Of a stretch of 64,000 bases of DNA, positions 32,815 through 42,586 are shown one piece after another. Each line of letters starts with the position of its first letter. Position 1 is the first letter of the stretch. The translations under genes and the position numbers were made by a program. The notes below the pieces were generated by a model, which saw only the letters and a list, made by a program, of their open reading frames with translations, was not told the DNA's origin and ran no database searches. This DNA is from Bradyrhizobium sp. BRP22 (GTDB lineage: Bacteria; Pseudomonadota; Alphaproteobacteria; Rhizobiales; Xanthobacteraceae): positions 62,001 to 126,000 of the forward strand of contig NZ_JADYVX010000005.1 in assembly GCF_020194175.1 (NCBI RefSeq), read 5' to 3'.

Positions 32815-34128
32815 ATGGTCCGGATCGGGCCGATGGCAAGCCTTTTCCCGATGCTCGATCGACGCACCCTGCTCGTCGGACTGGGCGCCGCCGCGGTGGC
32901 GACGGGCCTTCCCGCCGCAACCTGGGCGCAAGGCCGCCGTTCGTTCGCCATGTCCGCGAAGCCTGAGAGCCTGATGCTACGCCCAGGCGGCGCCGGCACA
33001 CCGATCTGGTCGTTGGTGGGCGACGACGTCAGGATGAGCCGCGGCGAGACCTTCGAGCTGACGCTCAGCAACGATCTTCCCGCGCCCCTCGCGCTGTGCT
33101 GTCGGGGAATCGATGGCGCTGCCGCCGCCGAGCCTCTGCTCACCCGGGCACCGCTCGCCTCCGGGGCGAAAGAGAGCTTCCAGCTTCCACTGCGCCACGC
33201 CGGCACATTCTTGTGCGATTCCGGTCTCCTGGGTGACGGACAGCCACGACCGCTGCGCGCAAAACCGCTGGTTGTCCTCGAAAGCGAGCGGATCGCCGTC
33301 GACCGCGACGACGTGCTTCTCCTCGAGGAATGGCGGCTGCGGCCGGACGGTACGGCGGCCGCGCCCGGGACCGACGCCAAGGACACGACGCCGGTCTATA
33401 CCGTTAACGGCCGAACCTCATTCGAACTCTCAGCACGTGCCAACGAGCGGCTGCGGCTCCGCTTCATCAATGCCTCCCAACGCACTGTGCTCGCAGTGAA
33501 ATTGGAGAGCCACGAGGTCCGCGTCATGGCCATCGACGGCCAGCCGGCCGAGCCGTTCCCGGCGCGCAACGGCGCGCTCGTGCTGGCGCCCGGCGGCCGC
33601 GCCGATGCCTTCGTCGATGTGGCCGCGACCGCATCGATCCTGCTCCATGATGGCAAGGAGGCGCGCTCCATTGGACGGCTCACGCTCTCCAGCGAGCCCC
33701 CGCTTCGCCCCGGCCCGCTGCCACCGGCGCCGCCGCTTGCTTCAAATGGCCTGCCGGCGCAGCTCGACCTCAAGACTGCGCAGCGGTTCGAATTGGCCCT
33801 CGGCACGCCGGCCGACTGGGCGCGCCCAGCCGACTTCGCTGCGTCGTCCCCGCCCGCCTTCCGCGCCAAGGCCGGCCGGGCGGTGGTGCTGGCGCTGACC
33901 AATCGCGCCGCCATCGCTACCGTCTTCCATCTGCACGGCCATCACTTCCGCCTGCTCGACCGGCTCGACGACGGCTGGAAGCCGTTCTGGCTCGACACGC
34001 TCGCGATCGAACCGGGACAGACTCAGCGCGTCGCGTTCCTGGCCGAGCATGCCGGCCGCTTCCTGATCGAGCAGGTCCCGACCGATTGGGCGTCGCCGCG
34101 GTTCGTGCGATGGTACAGCGTCGAATAA
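32815..34128 (+). CDS. Exported multicopper-oxidase-like protein with missing copper ligands
   Basis: A 437-residue cupredoxin-type protein with a twin-arginine signal (LDRRTLLVGLGAAAVATG). A typical multicopper oxidase has four His motifs. Here only the third, HLHGHHFRLLDRL at about residue 357, is intact. The first, normally HWHG, reads LCCRGID, and the C-terminal HCHxxxH motif is replaced by GRFLIEQVPTDW. The type 1 and trinuclear copper sites are therefore probably not formed, as in FtsP/SufI-type proteins that keep the fold without oxidase activity. AGGTG lies 5 bases before the ATG at 32815; a later ATG at 32833 is the alternative. The partner is unknown. Confidence 0.75.
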   Translation: MVRIGPMASLFPMLDRRTLLVGLGAAAVATGLPAATWAQGRRSFAMSAKPESLMLRPGGAGTPIWSLVGDDVRMSRGETFELTLSNDLPAPLALCCRGIDGAAAAEPLLTRAPLASGAKESFQLPLRHAGTFLCDSGLLGDGQPRPLRAKPLVVLESERIAVDRDDVLLLEEWRLRPDGTAAAPGTDAKDTTPVYTVNGRTSFELSARANERLRLRFINASQRTVLAVKLESHEVRVMAIDGQPAEPFPARNGALVLAPGGRADAFVDVAATASILLHDGKEARSIGRLTLSSEPPLRPGPLPPAPPLASNGLPAQLDLKTAQRFELALGTPADWARPADFAASSPPAFRAKAGRAVVLALTNRAAIATVFHLHGHHFRLLDRLDDGWKPFWLDTLAIEPGQTQRVAFLAEHAGRFLIEQVPTDWASPRFVRWYSVE

Positions 34129-34146
34129 GAACAAGGGGAAACGACC

Positions 34147-35232
34147 ATGAGCCAAACCGTTCCAGCCATCCGTAACGTCAAGGCGCGAGCCGTCGTCGTG
34201 CCGCTCAAGCGTCCTGTGAAGAACGCGTTCGGCGTGATCGACTCCGGGCCGCTGGTCCTGATCGATATCGAAACCGATCAGGGCGTTACCGGCCGTTCCT
34301 ACATTTTCGCCTACACCAGGCTCACACTTAAACCGCTGGTTCATCTGGTCGAGGAGACCGGGCGCGAACTCGCGGGGAAACCGGTCGCGCCGTTCGACCT
34401 GATGAAGGCGATGGACGCCAAATTCCGCCTGCTCGGCTGGCAGGGTCTGGTCGGCATGGCCGTCTCCGGCCTCGACATGGCCTGCTGGGATGCGCTCGGG
34501 CAGATCGCAAACAAACCGGTCGTCGAACTGCTCGGCGGATCGGTGCGCCCCCTCGCAGCCTATGACAGCTATGGCGTGGTCGATCCCACCGCCGATGAGC
34601 GGGCGCTGCGCCGCTCGCTCGACCAGGGCTTTCGCGGCATCAAGATCAAGGGCGGCGATGGCGATGCCGCCAATGACGAGCGCGTGGTCAAGGGCGTGCG
34701 TGCCGTCATCGGCCCCGACATCACCCTGATGATCGATTTCAACCAGTCGCTCGATCCGGCGGAAGCCAAACGCCGCATCGCCCGCCTTGCGCCTTATGAC
34801 CTGCACTGGGTCGAGGAGCCGGTGCCGCAGGAAAATCTCTCCGGCCACGCCAGCGTCCGCATGGACTCGCCGATCCCGATCCAGGCCGGCGAGAACTGGT
34901 GGTTCCCGCGCGGCTTCGCCGAGGCGATCTCGGTCGGCGCCAGCGATTTCATCATGCCCGACCTGATGAAGGTCGGCGGCGTCACCGGCTGGCTGCAGGT
35001 CGCAGGCCAGGCGGACGCCGCCTCGATCCCGATGTCGAGCCATCTGTTCGCGGAAGCGAGCGCGCATATGCTCGCCGTGACGCCGACCGCGCATTGGCTC
35101 GAATTCCTCGACCTCGGCAGCGCCATCCTGGCAAAGCCGGCCGAGGTCATCGACGGCGCGGTCACCGCCCGCGGTCCGGGCCTCGGGCTCGAATGGAACG
35201 AGCCGGCGGTTGCGAAATATCAGGTGACGTAG
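34147..35232 (+). CDS. Mandelate racemase-like enzyme of the enolase superfamily
   Basis: A 361-residue metal-dependent enzyme that abstracts a proton alpha to a carboxylate. All residues expected of the mandelate racemase subgroup are present: Lys166 and Lys168 in GIKIKGG, metal ligands Asp197 (MIDFN), Glu223 (WVEEP) and Glu249 (AGENW), His299 (MSSHLF) and Glu319 (HWLE). From memory, each is offset by two from Pseudomonas mandelate racemase, and segments such as PLVLID and TPTAHWLE also agree. The gene follows the multicopper-oxidase-like gene by 18 nt. No mandelate pathway genes are nearby, so the true substrate is open. Confidence 0.85.
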   Translation: MSQTVPAIRNVKARAVVVPLKRPVKNAFGVIDSGPLVLIDIETDQGVTGRSYIFAYTRLTLKPLVHLVEETGRELAGKPVAPFDLMKAMDAKFRLLGWQGLVGMAVSGLDMACWDALGQIANKPVVELLGGSVRPLAAYDSYGVVDPTADERALRRSLDQGFRGIKIKGGDGDAANDERVVKGVRAVIGPDITLMIDFNQSLDPAEAKRRIARLAPYDLHWVEEPVPQENLSGHASVRMDSPIPIQAGENWWFPRGFAEAISVGASDFIMPDLMKVGGVTGWLQVAGQADAASIPMSSHLFAEASAHMLAVTPTAHWLEFLDLGSAILAKPAEVIDGAVTARGPGLGLEWNEPAVAKYQVT

Positions 35233-35266
35233 TCCATAGGGATGGGTATCCATCCCACGCGCGTCT

Positions 35267-36766
35267 TCAATACTCAATTCCCATCCCGTCATAGAGCCGG
35301 CGGAACACCGCTGGCAGCGTCTCGGGGAGGTCTTCCGCGATCAGGCCCGGGCCGGCTTCCATCGCGGCCTCGCCATGCATCCAGGCGCCGATGCTCGTAC
35401 CCTCGAAGGCGGGCGTACCTTGCGCCAACAATCCCGCGATGATGCCGGAGAGCACGTCGCCGGCGCCGGCAGTGGCAAGCCATGGCGGTGCGTTCGAGGC
35501 GATGGTGGCGCGGCCATCCGGGGCGGCCACCACCGTGTCCGGCCCCTTCAGCAGCACCACCGCACCGGAGCGCTCCGCGGCGGCGCGCACGCGTTCGAGC
35601 TTGGAGCGGCCGGGATGCTTGTTGCTGATGTCGCTGAACAGCCGCGGGAACTCGCCCTCATGCGGCGTCAGCACCACGTGCGCCCCTTCCGATGCCTTGA
35701 TCGCCTCGAACAGCCGCTCCGGCGCATCGGCAAAGCTTGTCAGCGCATCGGCGTCCAGCACCAGATTGCGCTTCGCCGTGAGCGCGGTATGGACGAAATC
35801 ACGGGTACGCGGGCCGACGCCGGCACCGGGTCCGATCACGCTGGTATTCAATCGCCTGTCGCTGAGGAGATCCGCGAACTGGATCGCATTGTCGACCGCG
35901 CGCACCATCACCGCCGTGAGCGCCGCGGCGTTCACCGCCAGCGCATCGGTCGGCGAGGCCAGCGTCGCCAGGCCCGCGCCTGCCCGCAGCGCGCCACGCG
36001 CGGCAAGCCGCGCGGCGCCGGTGGCGGCGATGTCGCCGGAGACGGCAAGGACGTGACCGCGGGAATATTTGTGGCCATCGATCTTCGGCACCGGAAACGC
36101 GTGCTGCCAGGTCGATGGCTCGTTCTCGAAGGTTGCGGGGCGGATCTCCTCGAGCACCTTCGGATCGATGCCGATGTCGGCGACGCGCACGCGGCCGCAA
36201 TGCACCCTGCCCGGCAGCAGCAGGTGCGCCGGCTTGCGGCGGAAGAAGGTCACGGTTTCGGTGGCGCGGATCGCGATCCCCATTGGCGCGCCGGTGGTGC
36301 CATTGATCCCGCTCGGCAGGTCGACGGCAAGCACCGGCGCGCCGGTGGCGTTGACCGCCTCGATCATCTCATAGGGTTCGCCCTTGACGGGACGGTCGAG
36401 CCCGGCGCCGAACAGCGCATCGATGATCAGCGCGGGCTTGCCGATCGCCTGTGGGTTGAACGGCAGCACCGGATACTTCCAGCCGCGTGCGGCAAGCGCC
36501 GCGTCGCCCTTCAGGCTGTCGCGCTCGCACAAGAGGATCACCGAGACCTCCCGCCCGCGCGCGGCGAGTTCGGCGGCGGCGACAAAGCCGTCGCCGCCAT
36601 TGTTGCCGCGGCCCGCCACCACCAGAATCGGCCCCGCCTCGACCAGGTCCATGGCCGCTTCGGCGACCGCCTGGCCCGCGCTCATCATCAGCGCAAAGCC
36701 GGGCGTGCCGCCGGCAATGGTCAGCCGATCGGCGCGTTCCATCTCAGCCGTGGTCAGGACTTCCAT
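35267..36766 (-). CDS. nnr: Bifunctional NAD(P)H-hydrate epimerase / ADP-dependent dehydratase
   Basis: A 499-residue cytoplasmic repair enzyme that converts damaged, hydrated NAD(P)H back to the coenzyme. The N-terminal YjeF/NnrE epimerase domain has VVAGRGNNGGDGFVAA at about residue 50 and AVDLPSGING at about 150. The C-terminal NnrD dehydratase domain (about residues 225-499) shows VLTPHEGEFPRLF and the nucleotide-binding ATAGAGDVLSGIIAGLL. Length is normal for the fused form. It stands alone; a NAD synthesis operon lies far away at 53-56 kb. Confidence 0.95.
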   Translation of the reverse strand: MEVLTTAEMERADRLTIAGGTPGFALMMSAGQAVAEAAMDLVEAGPILVVAGRGNNGGDGFVAAAELAARGREVSVILLCERDSLKGDAALAARGWKYPVLPFNPQAIGKPALIIDALFGAGLDRPVKGEPYEMIEAVNATGAPVLAVDLPSGINGTTGAPMGIAIRATETVTFFRRKPAHLLLPGRVHCGRVRVADIGIDPKVLEEIRPATFENEPSTWQHAFPVPKIDGHKYSRGHVLAVSGDIAATGAARLAARGALRAGAGLATLASPTDALAVNAAALTAVMVRAVDNAIQFADLLSDRRLNTSVIGPGAGVGPRTRDFVHTALTAKRNLVLDADALTSFADAPERLFEAIKASEGAHVVLTPHEGEFPRLFSDISNKHPGRSKLERVRAAAERSGAVVLLKGPDTVVAAPDGRATIASNAPPWLATAGAGDVLSGIIAGLLAQGTPAFEGTSIGAWMHGEAAMEAGPGLIAEDLPETLPAVFRRLYDGMGIEY

Positions 36767-37460
<694 letters not shown>

Positions 37461-37502
37461 GCCCGGTGCTATCCGGAATCTTGCGACCCAAGAATAGAAT
37501 AA

Positions 37503-37519
37503 GGCTGCCTTCGGCGGCC
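37503..37519 (+). terminator. Weak hairpin between glnB and glnA
   Basis: GGCTGCC-TTC-GGCGGCC can pair with one G-U. It is followed by TGATTTCGTTT, only a poor T run. It might reduce read-through into glnA. Confidence 0.35.
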
Positions 37520-37610
37520 TGATTTCGTTTGTATCATCGCGCGAACTTGGCCAAAGCGAGAACAACGTCGCTCACCTGGAAACCGACCCGCAAAGTCAAA
37601 AGGGATACTC

Positions 37611-39020
37611 ATGAAGACCGCCAAAGACGTCCTGAAATCGATCAAGGACAACGACGTCAAATACGTCGATCTTCGCTTCACCGATCCGCGCGGCAAGTGG
37701 CAGCACGTGACCTTCGACGTCGGCATGATCGAAGAGGACACCTTTGCCGAAGGCGTGATGTTCGACGGCTCCTCGATCGCCGGCTGGAAGGCGATCAACG
37801 AGTCCGATATGTGCCTGATGCCCGATCCGGTCACCGCGACGATCGACCCGTTCTTCGCCGAGACCACGATGGTCATCACCTGCGACGTGCTCGAGCCGAC
37901 CACCGGCGAGCCCTACAACCGCGATCCGCGCGGCATCGCCAAGAAGGCGGAAGCGATGGTGAAGTCGATGGGCGTCGGCGACACCGTCTATTTCGGTCCC
38001 GAGGCCGAATTCTTCGTGTTCGACGACGTGCGCTTCTCATCCACTCCTTACAACACCGGCTTCCGGCTCGACTCCTCGGAGCTGCCGACCAATTCCGACA
38101 CCGAATATGAGGGCGGCAATCTCGGCCACCGCATCCGCACCAAGGGCGGCTACTTCCCGGTGCCGCCGCAGGATTCGGTGCAGGATATGCGCTCGGAGAT
38201 GCTGGGCGCCATGGCCAAGATGGGCGTCAAGGTCGAGAAGCATCACCACGAAGTCGCTTCCGCCCAGCACGAGCTCGGCATGAAGTTCGACACCATGACG
38301 CTGATGGCCGACCAGATGCAGATCTACAAGTATTGCATCCACCAGGTCGCCCATATCTACGGCAAGACCGCCACCTTCATGCCGAAGCCGGTCTACGGCG
38401 ACAACGGCTCGGGGATGCACTGCCACCAGTCGATCTGGAAGGAAGGCAAGCCGGTGTTCGCAGGCAACAAGTACTCCGACCTCTCGGAGACGTGCCTTTC
38501 CTATATCGCCGGCATCATCAAGCATGCCAAGGCGATCAACGCCTTCACCAACCCGTCCACCAACTCCTACAAGCGCCTGGTGCCGGGCTATGAGGCCCCC
38601 GTGCTGCTCGCCTACTCCGCGCGCAACCGCTCGGCCTCCTGCCGCATCCCCTACACCGCCTCGCCGAAGGCCAAGCGCGTCGAGGTCCGCTTCCCCGATC
38701 CGATGGCCAACCCCTATCTCGGCTTCGCCGCGATGCTGATGGCCGGCCTCGACGGCATCAAGAACAAGCTCGACCCGGGCCCGGCGATGGACAAGGACCT
38801 TTACGATCTGCCGAAGGAAGAGCTGAAGTCGATCCCGACCGTGTGCGGCAGCCTGCGCGAGGCGCTGGAAAGCCTCGACAAGGACCGCGCCTTCCTGAAG
38901 GCCGGCGGCGTGTTCGACGACGACTTCATCGACGCCTACATCGAACTCAAGATGACCGAAGTCGAACGCTTCGAGATGACCCCGCACCCGGTCGAGTTCG
39001 ACATGTACTATTCGCAGTGA
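37611..39020 (+). CDS. glnA: Glutamine synthetase, type I
   Basis: A 469-residue dodecameric enzyme that makes glutamine from glutamate, ammonia and ATP. Family landmarks are [18 protein letters not shown] (about residue 48), the metal/ATP region [24 protein letters not shown] with the ammonia-site residues, and [17 protein letters not shown]. The adenylylation tyrosine is in DLYDLPKEE at about residue 398, so control by GlnE is expected. It follows glnB and ends at a strong terminator. Confidence 0.98.
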   Translation: MKTAKDVLKSIKDNDVKYVDLRFTDPRGKWQHVTFDVGMIEEDTFAEGVMFDGSSIAGWKAINESDMCLMPDPVTATIDPFFAETTMVITCDVLEPTTGEPYNRDPRGIAKKAEAMVKSMGVGDTVYFGPEAEFFVFDDVRFSSTPYNTGFRLDSSELPTNSDTEYEGGNLGHRIRTKGGYFPVPPQDSVQDMRSEMLGAMAKMGVKVEKHHHEVASAQHELGMKFDTMTLMADQMQIYKYCIHQVAHIYGKTATFMPKPVYGDNGSGMHCHQSIWKEGKPVFAGNKYSDLSETCLSYIAGIIKHAKAINAFTNPSTNSYKRLVPGYEAPVLLAYSARNRSASCRIPYTASPKAKRVEVRFPDPMANPYLGFAAMLMAGLDGIKNKLDPGPAMDKDLYDLPKEELKSIPTVCGSLREALESLDKDRAFLKAGGVFDDDFIDAYIELKMTEVERFEMTPHPVEFDMYYSQ

Positions 39021-39041
39021 GCTTTCACTGCCATAACAATG

Positions 39042-39077
39042 CGAAAGGCGCTCCACACGGAGCGCCTTTCGTTTTTT
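39042..39077 (+). terminator. Rho-independent terminator of glnA
   Basis: A 13-bp perfect stem CGAAAGGCGCTCC / GGAGCGCCTTTCG with loop ACAC, followed by TTTTTT. Confidence 0.95.
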
Positions 39078-39078
39078 A

Positions 39079-39180
39079 GAGCATGATCCGGAAAAGTGGA
39101 GACCGGTTTTCCGAAAAGATCATGCTCAAACAGAGAGCTAGAGCGGGATGACGATTCGAAGAAAAGTCATCATGCTCTAG
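39079..39180. repeat. Composite palindromic repeat after glnA
   Basis: Two palindromes in a row: GAGCATGATC...GATCATGCTC (39079-39127) around GGAAAAG and TTTTCC arms, and CTAGAGCGGGATGAC...GTCATCATGCTCTAG (39137-39180). Elements of this sort are common between genes in this group of bacteria. It lies between the glnA terminator and the convergent methyltransferase gene. Confidence 0.8.
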
Positions 39181-39189
39181 GACCGGTGA

Positions 39190-39990
39190 TTACGGAACGA
39201 TGCCTCGGCAGGCCCACGCGACGTTTGCGAAGGACCTCGGACCGTCAGGCCGGCCGGCCTCATAGGCATCCCGCACGGCGGCGGTGGTGCGCGCCTGCTC
39301 GGCAGCGTCGAGTGTTGCCACATATTTGCCGAGCGGCCCCTCGCCCGCGGCAATCGGCGCCCAATAGTCGTCGAAGCTGAGGTAATCCATGCGGATCATC
39401 AGCTCCATTTCCGTTACGTCCACGAGGCCCTGTTCGACAAAGGTCCTTTTCATTTCGCCCGGCTGCATCATCGGCTGGAAGCAGTAGCGATTGCGGAGCT
39501 GGCGTCCGGCTTCGCTGCGTGCCGCCACCGTGTCGACCATCATGCGCATGCCGGGCATGCCACCGAGATGATCCCACACGGTCGCCGCCACCACACCGCC
39601 CGGCCGAACGACGCGGCGCATCTCGGCGACTGCTTGGCCGGCTTCGGGTACGAAGTGGAGCACGAGCAGCGCCAAGGCACGGTCGAACGTACCGTCCTCG
39701 AACGGCAGCGCGCAGGCATCCGCCTGCCGGATCTTTATCCGCGGATCGATGTTGCGCCGGATGGCTTCCTCGACAAACACCGGCGAATAATCAATCGCGC
39801 CAATCTCGGCGAGGTTAGCGGACCTCGCGAGTGCAAAGGTCAGGCTGCCGGTCCCGCAGCCAACGTCGAGGATCTTTTCGCCATCGGCAAGCCCCGCAAA
39901 TTCGATGAACAGGGGCGCGAGCCTTTGGCTCCAGCGCCCCATGAGCTGCTCATAGCCGGCGGCATTGCGAACGTTGAATTCCGAGGTCAT
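39190..39990 (-). CDS. Class I SAM-dependent methyltransferase
   Basis: A 266-residue cytoplasmic methyltransferase. Motif I is ILDVGCGTGSLTFAL at about residue 41, then AIDYSPVFVEEA and the post-motif VVRPGGVVAATVWD. The ATG at 39990 (MTSEFNVRNA) was chosen because GGAGGT precedes it by 6 bases; two upstream in-frame starts lack this. The substrate is unknown, and it shares no operon with other genes. It is distinct from the methyltransferase at 22905-23765 although built on the same plan. Confidence 0.85.
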   Translation of the reverse strand: MTSEFNVRNAAGYEQLMGRWSQRLAPLFIEFAGLADGEKILDVGCGTGSLTFALARSANLAEIGAIDYSPVFVEEAIRRNIDPRIKIRQADACALPFEDGTFDRALALLVLHFVPEAGQAVAEMRRVVRPGGVVAATVWDHLGGMPGMRMMVDTVAARSEAGRQLRNRYCFQPMMQPGEMKRTFVEQGLVDVTEMELMIRMDYLSFDDYWAPIAAGEGPLGKYVATLDAAEQARTTAAVRDAYEAGRPDGPRSFANVAWACRGIVP

Positions 39991-40244
39991 CGAAACCTCC
40001 ATACGCTCGGCCAATGCTAACCCCCGAGCGGATTATTGCCAAGGCGCCAAAGCACCGCACTGACGGAACAGCCGCTCACGACACTCGTCATTCAATCCCC
40101 ACCTCTGTTGCTCATCGGATCGGTCGCATCAAAACAGCGAGACTGACGGCGCTTATGTGGATTGTTCCCGCTTCCCTGACAGATGACTTGCAGAACTGTG
40201 AGTGACAACGCAAACTGCGGCAAAACAAAAAAGGGAGTGAAAAG

Positions 40245-41456
40245 ATGAAACGGCGCACCTTTCTTGCCGGTCTTGGTGCCACAGTCTTCTCTCCGGCGAT
40301 TGTCCGCGCCGCGGGAGACCCGCCGTTAAAGTTCGGTGTCCTGACGGATATGAACGGCCTGTTTGCAGACAATGGCGGCAAGGGATCGGTGGCGGCCGCG
40401 CAATTGGCGATCGAGGAGTGTGGCGGCAGCGTCTTGGGCAAGCCCATCGAATTGATTTCCGCCGATCACCAGAACAAGCCGGACCTCGGCGGGAACATTG
40501 CGCGCCAATGGTACGATCAGGATGGCGTCGACGTCATCCTCGACGTGCCGGTGTCATCGGTCTGTATTGCGGTCCAGAACTTTGCCAGGGATCGAAACAA
40601 GATGTTCATCACATCCGCGGGCGGCTCCGCGGATCTGAGTGGAAAGCTATGCTCTCCGAACTTCATCCAGTGGACATATAATACCTACGCACTGGCTAAC
40701 GTGGCCGGGAAAGCGTTGCTCCAACGTGGAGCCGACACATGGTTCTTTATTGCTGCGGACTACGCATTCGGCCATGCGCTCGAGCGCGACGTAACGGAAG
40801 TTGTGACCAGGGGTGGAGGAAAGTCATTGGGGCATGCACCGCATCCCATCAACACGGCAGATTTCAGCTCGGTCCTTCTGACGGCCAAGTCTTCGGGCGC
40901 GAAGGTTATCGCACTGGCGAACGCTGGCGCGGACACTCAGAACGGCATCAAACAAGCGGAAGAATTTGGCCTCACCAGCGGCGGCCAGCAGATGATCGCT
41001 CTGCTGATTGACGTCAATGACATCCAGAGCATTGGTCTGAAGAGCGCGCAGGGCTTGCTTGCCACGATTGGCTTCTATTGGAACATGGATGACCGGACGC
41101 GCGAATTCGCAAAGCGCTATGCCGCCAAGATGGGAAAACCGCCGAGCATGATGCAGGCGGGCGTGTATTCGTCCGCGTTGAACTACATCAAATCGGTCCA
41201 GACCGCGAATACCAAGGATCCGGCCGCTGTCGTGAAGGATTTGCAGGGCCGCACCTTCAATGATGCTTTCGCGCGAAACGGCAAGCTTCGCGCCGATAAC
41301 CTGATGGTGCATGACATGTACCTCGCCGAGGTCAAGAAGCCGAGCGAGGTGTCCGACCCGTCGGACGTCTTCAGGATCCTCGCGACGGTCGAAGGCAAGG
41401 ATGCATTTCCACCGCTCTCGAGCAGCGCTTGCCCGATGGTGACGGCCCAGAAGTAA
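40245..41456 (+). CDS. ABC transporter substrate-binding protein, branched-chain amino acid type (orphan)
   Basis: A 403-residue periplasmic binding protein of the LivJ/Peripla_BP_6 class. The N-terminus MKRRTFLAGLGATVFSPAIV looks like a twin-arginine-type signal with cleavage near VRAAG. The first lobe starts LKFGVLTDMNGLFADNGGKG, with VPVSSVCIAVQ and FITSAGGSADLSG lining the ligand cleft. GGGAG precedes the ATG. No permease or ATPase genes are present on either side, so it must work with a system encoded elsewhere. The ligand cannot be named. Confidence 0.88.
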   Translation: MKRRTFLAGLGATVFSPAIVRAAGDPPLKFGVLTDMNGLFADNGGKGSVAAAQLAIEECGGSVLGKPIELISADHQNKPDLGGNIARQWYDQDGVDVILDVPVSSVCIAVQNFARDRNKMFITSAGGSADLSGKLCSPNFIQWTYNTYALANVAGKALLQRGADTWFFIAADYAFGHALERDVTEVVTRGGGKSLGHAPHPINTADFSSVLLTAKSSGAKVIALANAGADTQNGIKQAEEFGLTSGGQQMIALLIDVNDIQSIGLKSAQGLLATIGFYWNMDDRTREFAKRYAAKMGKPPSMMQAGVYSSALNYIKSVQTANTKDPAAVVKDLQGRTFNDAFARNGKLRADNLMVHDMYLAEVKKPSEVSDPSDVFRILATVEGKDAFPPLSSSACPMVTAQK

Positions 41457-41686
41457 ATTCGGGCAGTTAGCGATTCGCACAAACGGTACTGCAGAAAGCG
41501 TTATGATCTTGGCCGGGACCGCCGTTTCGATCAGCGTCACACCCCCACCCTGTTTGAAAACTCAAATCCCAACTCACCCCGTCATTGCGAGCGCAGCGAA
41601 GCAATCCATCGCGCCACTTGCGGAGCCGTGGATTGCTTCGCTACGCTCGCAATGACGATGTGGGTGCTTTGGGTGCGACATAACAG
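41457..41686. repeat. Start of the repeat-rich region; GTCATTGCGAGC palindrome
   Basis: No gene. 41581-41656 is an almost perfect palindrome: GTCATTGCGAGCGCAGCGA, AAGCAATCCA, then TGGATTGCTTCGCTACG and GCTCGCAATGAC. It belongs to the same family as 22795-22897 and 42615-42690. Confidence 0.85.
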
Positions 41687-42180
41687 CCCGACGGGCAAAT
41701 CAGTAGAAACGTGTCCATCCCTCGCGCGAAAAATAAATCGCTTAACCCGTCGGGCAAATCACCGCTATGATTCCGCGCGTCTCACCCAGATGAGGGGCGG
41801 CTCGCGATCGTCACGAACGTTGCGGTGAGATGCGGTGGACGCGATGCGTGCGACTGACGAGCGTGCGTAAGGCGGACGGCGAAGTCGTGTGGTTCTGGCG
41901 CCCCGACGCTGGCGCTAAGTTCTGTGGATCGAGTATCTGCGGAGCGACGGTGGCAAGAAAGCCCGGTCACCGAGAAGAGCACGAAGTAAGCCGTAAACCA
42001 TCGCGCAGGGAAAGCCGGAGTTGCTTCGGTTGACCTGTGGTCCTACCCCCGTGCTTTTTGTTGCACGGGGCCCACGGGTGCAACCGGCACCCGGCTTTCC
42101 CTGCGCCCTCCGATATCGATGAGGGTGAAACGAGATGCAAAGCTCGGACGCCATGCGCCGCGAGAACGCGAACTTACATC
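41687..42180. repeat. Structured intergenic element of about 490 bp
   Basis: It begins with two direct repeats, CCCGACGGGCAAATCA (41687) and CCCGTCGGGCAAATCA (41746). A perfect 16-bp inverted pair GCGCAGGGAAAGCCGG (42003-42018) and CCGGCTTTCCCTGCGC (42091-42106) encloses a hairpin CCCCGTGC-N9-GCACGGGG (about 42044-42070) and a second possible hairpin GGGTGC-AACCG-GCACCC (42076-42092). No credible protein is encoded. I recall similar blocks repeated in Bradyrhizobium intergenic DNA; this is memory, not a search. Confidence 0.6.
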
Positions 42181-42190
42181 CTCACTCCAC

Positions 42191-42288
42191 CGTCATGCCC
42201 GCGAAGGCGGGCATCCAGTAACCCGCGGCCTCTCGGCATAAGCACTGACGTCTCTGGAATACTGGCGTCCGGTCAAGCCGGACGATGA
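42191..42288. repeat. Two-hairpin repeat (CGTCATGCCCGC family)
   Basis: The first hairpin is ATGCCCGC-GAAG-GCGGGCAT (42195-42214), the second GTCCGG-TCAAG-CCGGAC (42267-42283). The outer ends CGTCAT and GATGACA-type sequence are partly complementary. Confidence 0.7.
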
Positions 42289-42302
42289 CAACGGAGAAGC
42301 TA

Positions 42303-42484
42303 TTTGACATTTGAATCAGTATCTCTCCCGTCGTCCCGGTCTTGCGGCGCCGCGGCGAAGCCCTTGGGCGTAGCCGGGAGCCGGAGCCCATAACCACAGG
42401 CTTTTGCGTGTGCTCCGCTGTAACCGCTTGCTCGCTGCAACAACTGCCTGTGGTTATGGGTCCCCGCCTTCGCGGGGACGACAG
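42303..42484. repeat. Palindromic repeat (CGTCGTCCC family) with its leader
   Basis: After the leader TTTGACATTTGAATCAG (42303-42319), the element runs from CGTCGTCCC to GGGGACGACAGCG. It contains a perfect 15-bp inverted pair CCCATAACCACAGGC (42387-42401) and GCCTGTGGTTATGGG (42446-42460). Confidence 0.8.
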
Positions 42485-42491
42485 CGAGAAA

Positions 42492-42577
42492 CGTAGGATA
42501 GGTAGCGCGCAGCGAAACCCATCATCGTGCCGCTTGCTCCATCGCGATGGGTTTCGCTGCGCTCTACCTATCCTACG
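42492..42577. repeat. Palindromic repeat (CGTAGGATAGGTAG family)
   Basis: An 86-bp palindrome from CGTAGGATAGGTAG to CTACCTATCCTACG, with inner arms GCGCAGCGAAACCCATC and GATGGGTTTCGCTGCGC. Confidence 0.85.
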
Positions 42578-42586
42578 AAATTGCTG

